Shown here piece after piece: positions 31,766-35,850 of a stretch of DNA of 35,850 nucleotides. The position numbers and the translations under genes were made by a program. The notes under the pieces were generated by a model. That model did not search any database. It was not told the origin of the DNA and was given only the letters and a program-made list of their open reading frames with translations. The stretch comes from an uncultured Prevotella sp. (GTDB taxonomy: Bacteria > Bacteroidota > Bacteroidia > Bacteroidales > Bacteroidaceae), in contig CAKQPF010000037.1 in assembly GCA_934256705.1 (NCBI GenBank), positions 1 through 35,850 on the forward strand, written 5' to 3'. Positions within the stretch are counted from its first letter, which is position 1, and each line of letters begins with the position of its first letter.

Positions 31766-33577
31766 ATGAACGGAAAGCAATTAAAGAACAGCATATTACA
31801 ATGGGCGATACAGGGAAAACTTGTACCGCCTGTCTGCCGACAGGCAGGCAAGACCCTAATGACGAACCCCGTACCAAGAGATAAAGGTAAGGAGTGTTGG
31901 TTTACATATGTAATTGAGTGTGAAGATGGCAGTTTTTATAAAGGATTTACGGATAATCTTTTGAGACGCTACCAACAACATTGCAATGGAACTGGTGCAG
32001 ATTACACAAAAACGCATAAGCCCAAACAATTATATTATTGGGAAATGCATTATTCTAAAGAAGCCGCATTGCAAAGGGAAAAATACTTAAAGTCTGGTGT
32101 TGGCAGAGAATGGTTCAAAAAGGAGGTTGTTGATAAACCTGAAAATTTTGAACCAGCAAGCGTATTGCTTGAAAAGATTCGTCAGGAGAAAGAACGCTTG
32201 ATTAAGGAGAAGAAAATCAAGCGTGACAAGAACGCATCCATTATCTACCGTGGTGAGGACAATTCCTATTATGAGAAGATACTTGCTACGGGAGAGGTGA
32301 AGTGCATTGATGAGGAGATACCGTTTGAGATTCCACAGGGGTGGGAATGGTGCAGATTGAGAGGTGTTATTTATCCGCCCAAATATGGAACATCAAGTAA
32401 ATCATTATCAAATGGAGATGTTCCTGTTTTACGAATGGGTAACATTCAAGATGGAAAAGTGGTTTATGACAAATTAGTTTTTAGCAATAATGTAGAGGAT
32501 AATAGAAAATATCTACTGCAAGATGGAGACTTGTTGTTCAATAGAACAAATAGTGCTGAACTGGTCGGCAAGACAGCAATATTCAAAGGAAACAGGCATG
32601 TTATTTACGCAGGATATCTTATTTTACTTCGTCCTATAAAGAGTAACTCTGAGTATCTGAATTATATTTTTTCATCGCCATATGTGCGTTCCTATTGTAA
32701 GGAAGTCAAGACTATTGGGGTACAGCAATGTAACATTAATGCAGAAAAGGTTTCTCAGCTTTTAGTTCCTATTGCCCCTTTTGAGGAGCAAATGCGGATT
32801 GTTGACAAAATTAAGGAAGTACTACCAAGTGTAGATAAATATTCTATTTCCCAATATAACCTTGATTTGCTCAACGTTTCACTATCTGAGTGTTTGAAAA
32901 AATCCATTCTGCAAGAGGCGATTCAAGGGAGACTTGTACCACAAATTGCAGAGGAGGATACAGCAAAAGAATTGCTCGAACAGATAAAAAAGGAGAAGCA
33001 AAAATTAGTGAAAGAAGGCAAGCTAAAGAAGTCTGCCTTAGCTACTTCTGTTATCTTTCGTGGTGACGATAACAAGTATTATGAGCAGATAGGGAGCGAA
33101 GTAACTGAGATTGAACTTCCTTTTGATTTTCCAAGTTCTTGGTCTATTGCTCGGTTAAATGCTGTTTGCCAACTTACAGACGGTTTGAAAACCACTGGCA
33201 AGCAATGCTTATTAGATGCCAAATACTTACGTGGTAAAAGTTCTGAAACTATCGTAGAACAAGGTAAACTTGTATATAAAGGTGACAATATAATGCTTGT
33301 GGACGGTGAAAACTCTGGTGAAGTTTTCATCGTTCCACAAGACGGTTATATGGGTAGCACTTTCAAGCAACTATGGATAAGTTCCTCTATGCACGAACCT
33401 TATGTCTTGGCTTTCATACAGTTCTACAAAGAAACTTTGCGCAATTCTAAGAAAGGTGCAGCAATTCCACACCTCAACAAAGAACTTTTCTATGGTCTTA
33501 TAATAGGTATTCCACCATTACAAGAACAAAAAAGAGTTGTGCAAAAGATAGAGCAATCATCGAAGTTGCTTAAATAG
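31766..33577 (+). CDS. hsdS: Type I specificity subunit HsdS (expressed copy) with inserted GIY-YIG domain
   Basis: The product is 603 residues, about 110 longer than a usual HsdS. It starts with the conserved NSILQWAIQGKLVP and resumes the normal HsdS sequence at EPASVLLEKIRQEKERL (residue ~129). The part between (residues ~22-127) is foreign. Target-recognition domain 1 begins after FEIPQGWEW and the central conserved region is KSILQEAIQGRLVPQ. Domain 2 begins after PFDFPSSWS and the chain ends with PPLQEQKRVVQKIEQ. HsdS sets which DNA sequence the enzyme methylates and cuts. Both domain starts lie in inverted repeats shared with the convergent silent copy. The last 21 bases overlap the end of that copy. 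Confidence 0.92.
   Translation: MNGKQLKNSILQWAIQGKLVPPVCRQAGKTLMTNPVPRDKGKECWFTYVIECEDGSFYKGFTDNLLRRYQQHCNGTGADYTKTHKPKQLYYWEMHYSKEAALQREKYLKSGVGREWFKKEVVDKPENFEPASVLLEKIRQEKERLIKEKKIKRDKNASIIYRGEDNSYYEKILATGEVKCIDEEIPFEIPQGWEWCRLRGVIYPPKYGTSSKSLSNGDVPVLRMGNIQDGKVVYDKLVFSNNVEDNRKYLLQDGDLLFNRTNSAELVGKTAIFKGNRHVIYAGYLILLRPIKSNSEYLNYIFSSPYVRSYCKEVKTIGVQQCNINAEKVSQLLVPIAPFEEQMRIVDKIKEVLPSVDKYSISQYNLDLLNVSLSECLKKSILQEAIQGRLVPQIAEEDTAKELLEQIKKEKQKLVKEGKLKKSALATSVIFRGDDNKYYEQIGSEVTEIELPFDFPSSWSIARLNAVCQLTDGLKTTGKQCLLDAKYLRGKSSETIVEQGKLVYKGDNIMLVDGENSGEVFIVPQDGYMGSTFKQLWISSSMHEPYVLAFIQFYKETLRNSKKGAAIPHLNKELFYGLIIGIPPLQEQKRVVQKIEQSSKLLK
31828..31847. repeat. Palindrome at the left edge of the GIY-YIG insertion
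   Basis: GCCTGTC-TGCC-GACAGGC (31828-31845) is a perfect 7-bp stem, and CTGCC-GACA-GGCAG (31834-31847) is an overlapping alternative one. In the hsdS frame it encodes PVCRQAG, which has no counterpart in normal HsdS proteins. Confidence 0.75.
31829..32146 (+). mobile_element. In-frame insertion encoding a GIY-YIG nuclease domain
   Basis: Residues ~44-121 of the HsdS product are a GIY-YIG domain of the small YhbQ/UPF0213 type. It has WFTYVIECEDGSFYKGFTDN with both tyrosine positions (Tyr48 and Tyr58-Lys-Gly60), LLRRYQQH with the arginine, and LQREKYLKSG with the catalytic glutamate (Glu105). All expected active-site residues are present. The insertion starts with the palindrome and interrupts HsdS between GKLVP and EPASVLL without breaking the frame. 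An internal ATG at 31859 (MTNPVPRDKGKECWF) could allow separate translation. The exact borders are estimated from HsdS conservation. Confidence 0.8.
32263..32331 (+). repeat. Inverted repeat IR1 (expressed hsdS side), 69 bp
   Basis: Bases 32263-32331 are identical to the reverse complement of 34851-34919. They encode SYYEKILATGEVKCIDEEIP, the segment just before the first target-recognition domain. Divergence begins immediately on both sides, as expected for a recombination site. Confidence 0.9.
33059..33093 (+). repeat. Inverted repeat IR2 (expressed hsdS side), 35 bp
   Basis: Bases 33059-33093 are identical to the reverse complement of 34095-34129, and the match extends a further ~11 bases upstream with one mismatch. 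It encodes RGDDNKYYEQIG, just before the second target-recognition domain. Confidence 0.88.
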
Positions 33578-34924
33578 TTGTTCGATTTTGTTTACGATAC
33601 GTTTTTGCTCCTCAATTGGAGGCAGTGGATATAGATAATCTTCAATATGACAGTTGTTTATGGAGGGCGAATTATCACCCTTCATAAACGCATTAAGACC
33701 ATCAACCACATAATTTGACAACATCAGATAAAACAAAAACATAGGATAATATCCTAAACTTGGCGTAATAACATAAAATCCTGTACTTGCAATAGCATCT
33801 ATATATATATCATCAACCAAAGCGATATTTTTCAAGTATGGACGAACCATTGAAAACAGCAAATCGTTTTTGTGGAGTTTCCTCGTTGCTCGACTTGGAG
33901 CGTTTTCAAATCTTACCTTTTTAGGATTATCTATAATGTTTAGCCTATTATTGACGGCATCCACATCAATGTAAACGAAATCCGATGACGGCTTAGCTGA
34001 TTCCATTGGCAAAAATACAGACATACCTCTTGCCCAACTCCAAGATTCGGGCAAATTAAATGGGATTTGCTCAGTTATATCCAAGCATTTTTTGCCTATC
34101 TGCTCATAATACTTGTTATCGTCACCACGGAAGATAACAGAATCGTTGAGGGCAGACTTCTTTAACTTGCTCTCTTTTACGAGTTTCTGTTTTTCCGCCT
34201 TTATCTGTTCGAGTAGTTCTGCGGCTGTTTCTTCTACAAGTTGCGGAACGAGCTTACCTTGTATAGCCTCTTGTAAGATGCTCTTTTTAAGACTATCCTT
34301 TATAGTAGTGTTCAGTTCATCCAATTTGTTCTGAACATTATTATATTTTTCTATTTGTGGTAATAGTTCAGCTAACTTTGCCACAATCCGTCTTTGTTCT
34401 GATAGAGGAGGAAAAGGTAAAAGCAATCCTTTCAAACGATTTGCCGAAAGTCCAGGCATAGCAGTACCAACTGATACCAAATTGTTACTTTCTTTCAATA
34501 GGTAAATGAAATGATACACATAGTCACATATACCGCTAACACATGGACGCAATCTATGAATATGATTTTGGAGACAAATATCATAATCTTCATTCCATAT
34601 AGCAGAACGCCCATAACCTGCACCACCTTCACAAACAAGCAAATCTCCTTTTGTAGCCGAGCAAGTCTTTATTTCTTTGTCGGTAAAATTCATAACCTTT
34701 ACATTGTCAAGGACAAAGTATCCCCAATATAGATTAGAGGTCGTTATGAACTTTTGTGGAGTTCCACCACTTTTGTTACTACTACTCTGTTGTTTTCCGC
34801 TTGTATGGTTGAATATATTGCCTATTCGTGTCCATTCCCACCCCTTTGGTATCTCAAACGGTATCTCCTCATCAATGCACTTCACCTCTCCCGTAGCAAG
34901 TATCTTCTCATAATAGGAACTCAT
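33557..34924 (-). CDS. hsdS: Silent hsdS cassette, convergent with the expressed copy
   Basis: The 455-residue frame begins at the recombination site (SYYEKILATGEVKCIDEEIP) and lacks the conserved HsdS N-terminus, promoter and a credible ribosome site, so it is probably a storage copy. It carries two complete target-recognition domains with different sequences from the expressed gene. They are joined by the conserved KSILQEAIQGKLVPQ region, and the chain ends in PPIEEQKRIVNKIEQ. IR1 and IR2 lie at the same places as in the expressed gene. It converges with that gene and overlaps it by 21 bases. Confidence 0.88.
   Translation of the reverse strand: MSSYYEKILATGEVKCIDEEIPFEIPKGWEWTRIGNIFNHTSGKQQSSSNKSGGTPQKFITTSNLYWGYFVLDNVKVMNFTDKEIKTCSATKGDLLVCEGGAGYGRSAIWNEDYDICLQNHIHRLRPCVSGICDYVYHFIYLLKESNNLVSVGTAMPGLSANRLKGLLLPFPPLSEQRRIVAKLAELLPQIEKYNNVQNKLDELNTTIKDSLKKSILQEAIQGKLVPQLVEETAAELLEQIKAEKQKLVKESKLKKSALNDSVIFRGDDNKYYEQIGKKCLDITEQIPFNLPESWSWARGMSVFLPMESAKPSSDFVYIDVDAVNNRLNIIDNPKKVRFENAPSRATRKLHKNDLLFSMVRPYLKNIALVDDIYIDAIASTGFYVITPSLGYYPMFLFYLMLSNYVVDGLNAFMKGDNSPSINNCHIEDYLYPLPPIEEQKRIVNKIEQLFKQLR
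34095..34129 (-). repeat. Inverted repeat IR2' (silent hsdS side), 35 bp
   Basis: This is the exact inverted copy of 33059-33093. Recombination between the two would exchange only the second target-recognition domain. Confidence 0.88.
34851..34919 (-). repeat. Inverted repeat IR1' (silent hsdS side), 69 bp
   Basis: This is the exact inverted copy of 32263-32331. Recombination between the two would exchange both target-recognition domains. The recombinase gene begins 67 bases beyond it, outside the invertible segment. Confidence 0.9.
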
Positions 34925-34985
34925 AGAACAAATTTATGTCTATTTTATTAGGACAACATAATGTTTCACTAATAAAAGAACAGAA

Positions 34986-35850
34986 ATGGAATTAGACAAA
35001 TTTGAAGAGTTCTTAACCCAAGGAAATATGGCTAAGAACACGATTTCGGCATATCTGTATGCCGTAAAGGAGTTTGGCTCTCGACACAAAGAGTTGAACA
35101 AGAGAAACTTGTTGGTTTACAAAACCTACTTGATTGAGACTTACAAGCCAAAGACGGTGAACCTCCGTATTCAGGCGATGAACAAGTACCTAGTATTTAT
35201 GGGCAAGACGAAACTCCGCTTGAAGTCGGTCAAGGTGCAGCAACGTTCTTATTTGGAGAATGTCATCAGCAATGCCGACTACACCTTCTTGAAGAACAAG
35301 TTGAAGAAGGAAGACAACTTGGAGTGGTACTTTGTGGTGCGTTTCTTAGCTGCGACAGGTGCCAGAGTGAGCGAACTTGTGCAAATCAAGGTTGAGCACG
35401 TGCAAGTAGGCTATTACGACATCTACACCAAGGGTGGCAAGATACGGCGTATCTATATCCCCAAGACATTGCGCACGGAAACAGAAAAGTGGTTGCAGAC
35501 ACTCAACCGCACAAGTGGCTATCTCTTTCTTAATCGCTTTGGCGAGCGCATCACGACAAGAGGCATATCACAGCAGTTGAAGAACTATGCGGTGAAGTAT
35601 GGCTTGAATGAAAAAGTGGTGTACCCTCACTCGTTCCGCCATCGTTATGCCAAGAATTTCTTGGAGAAGTTCAACGATATAGCCTTGCTTGCCGACCTCA
35701 TGGGACATGAAAGCATAGAGACAACACGTATCTATCTGCGAAGAAGTAGCTTGGAGCAACAAGAAATCGTAGATAAGTATTGTTTAAAAAATAACTTCCG
35801 CAATTTCCATATTGCGTTCTTTAGTCGATGTTATTACGAAATGCCTCAAT
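34986..35850 (+). CDS. Tyrosine recombinase (hsdS invertase), 3' end replaced by the IS
   Basis: The protein has an N-terminal SAM-like DNA-binding domain (MELDKFEEFLTQGNMAKNTI) and a catalytic domain. The catalytic residues are visible: Arg in AATGARVSELVQI, Lys in YTKGGKIRRIYI, His-x-x-Arg in HSFRHRYAKNF, His in LMGHESIETT and the nucleophile Tyr in TRIYLRRSS. It resembles the small invertases found next to invertible type I specificity genes in Bacteroidales. The native sequence stops at VDK (about base 35776), where the IS end begins; from there the frame runs without a stop to the window edge. Relatives normally end a few residues later, so all catalytic residues are kept. The protein may still be active with a foreign tail. 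Confidence 0.85.
   Translation, partial: MELDKFEEFLTQGNMAKNTISAYLYAVKEFGSRHKELNKRNLLVYKTYLIETYKPKTVNLRIQAMNKYLVFMGKTKLRLKSVKVQQRSYLENVISNADYTFLKNKLKKEDNLEWYFVVRFLAATGARVSELVQIKVEHVQVGYYDIYTKGGKIRRIYIPKTLRTETEKWLQTLNRTSGYLFLNRFGERITTRGISQQLKNYAVKYGLNEKVVYPHSFRHRYAKNFLEKFNDIALLADLMGHESIETTRIYLRRSSLEQQEIVDKYCLKNNFRNFHIAFFSRCYYEMPQ
35776..35850 (-). mobile_element. End of an insertion sequence, right copy
   Basis: This is the inverted partner of bases 2-76 (74 of 75 identical). On the minus strand 35850-35821 reads IEAFRNNID then stop, the likely transposase C-terminus, followed by the IS end, which finishes at GTATTGTTTAAAAAATAAC on the plus strand. It joins the recombinase gene near its last codons. 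Confidence 0.75.

Noticed and set aside
33557..34924. An independently expressed second hsdS
   Set aside because: It begins at the recombination site and lacks the conserved N-terminus and an upstream promoter, so storage is the better reading.
1..35850. A complete linear phage or plasmid with terminal inverted repeats
   Set aside because: There are no phage structural, packaging or replication genes, and the terminal repeats read as a transposase end that interrupts genes on both sides.

Overview
The window looks like a chromosomal stretch from a Bacteroidales bacterium, most likely Prevotella/Segatella or a close relative. The support is Bacteroidetes-type promoters (TTTG, about 19-20 bases, then TAnnTTTG), NVEAL-type peptides, 6-bladed beta-propeller lipoproteins of the DUF5128/TolB-like kind, and a type I restriction locus with convergent hsdS genes beside a tyrosine recombinase. 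No species was assigned by database comparison. Both ends carry the same 75-base sequence in inverted orientation. It reads as the last codons of a transposase plus the end of an insertion sequence (IS), so the window is best seen as the unique DNA between two oppositely oriented copies of one IS.

Bases 1-13300 hold an accessory cluster built from repeated parts. There are four beta-propeller lipoproteins (A-D), three thioredoxin-fold lipoproteins (two with CxxC, one truncated), three NVEAL-type small exported peptides (one truncated), a dedicated type I signal peptidase, a Wzy/O-antigen-ligase-like membrane protein with TPRs, and a large lipoprotein with sugar-binding modules and a transglutaminase-like domain. 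My reading is an envelope system that exports, trims, oxidises and perhaps glycosylates or cross-links small Cys-containing peptides; this is inference. It is littered with small mobile or palindromic elements, including a 220-base MITE that carries a candidate promoter and a 196-base element that supplies the stop codon of the signal peptidase.

Bases 13439-22988 are one plus-strand efflux operon: TolC-like outer membrane protein, periplasmic adaptor and two different RND pumps. It has a near-consensus promoter and ends in a perfect 18-bp hairpin. Its gaps are filled with 7-base and 8-base tandem arrays, small hairpins and repeated palindromes. Bases 23181-26182 carry rubredoxin and rubrerythrin (minus strand), an AraC-type regulator and a secreted protein of unknown function.

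Bases 26588-35850 are a phase-variable type I restriction-modification locus: hsdR, hsdM, a DUF1016/YhcG-type PDDEXK nuclease, an expressed hsdS, a convergent silent hsdS and a tyrosine recombinase. Two inverted repeat pairs (69 and 35 bp, both exact) sit at the front of each target-recognition domain, so inversion can produce four specificities. Two oddities stand out: the expressed hsdS carries an in-frame GIY-YIG nuclease domain next to a palindrome, and the DUF1016 gene is flanked by, and contains in frame, a series of short palindromes.
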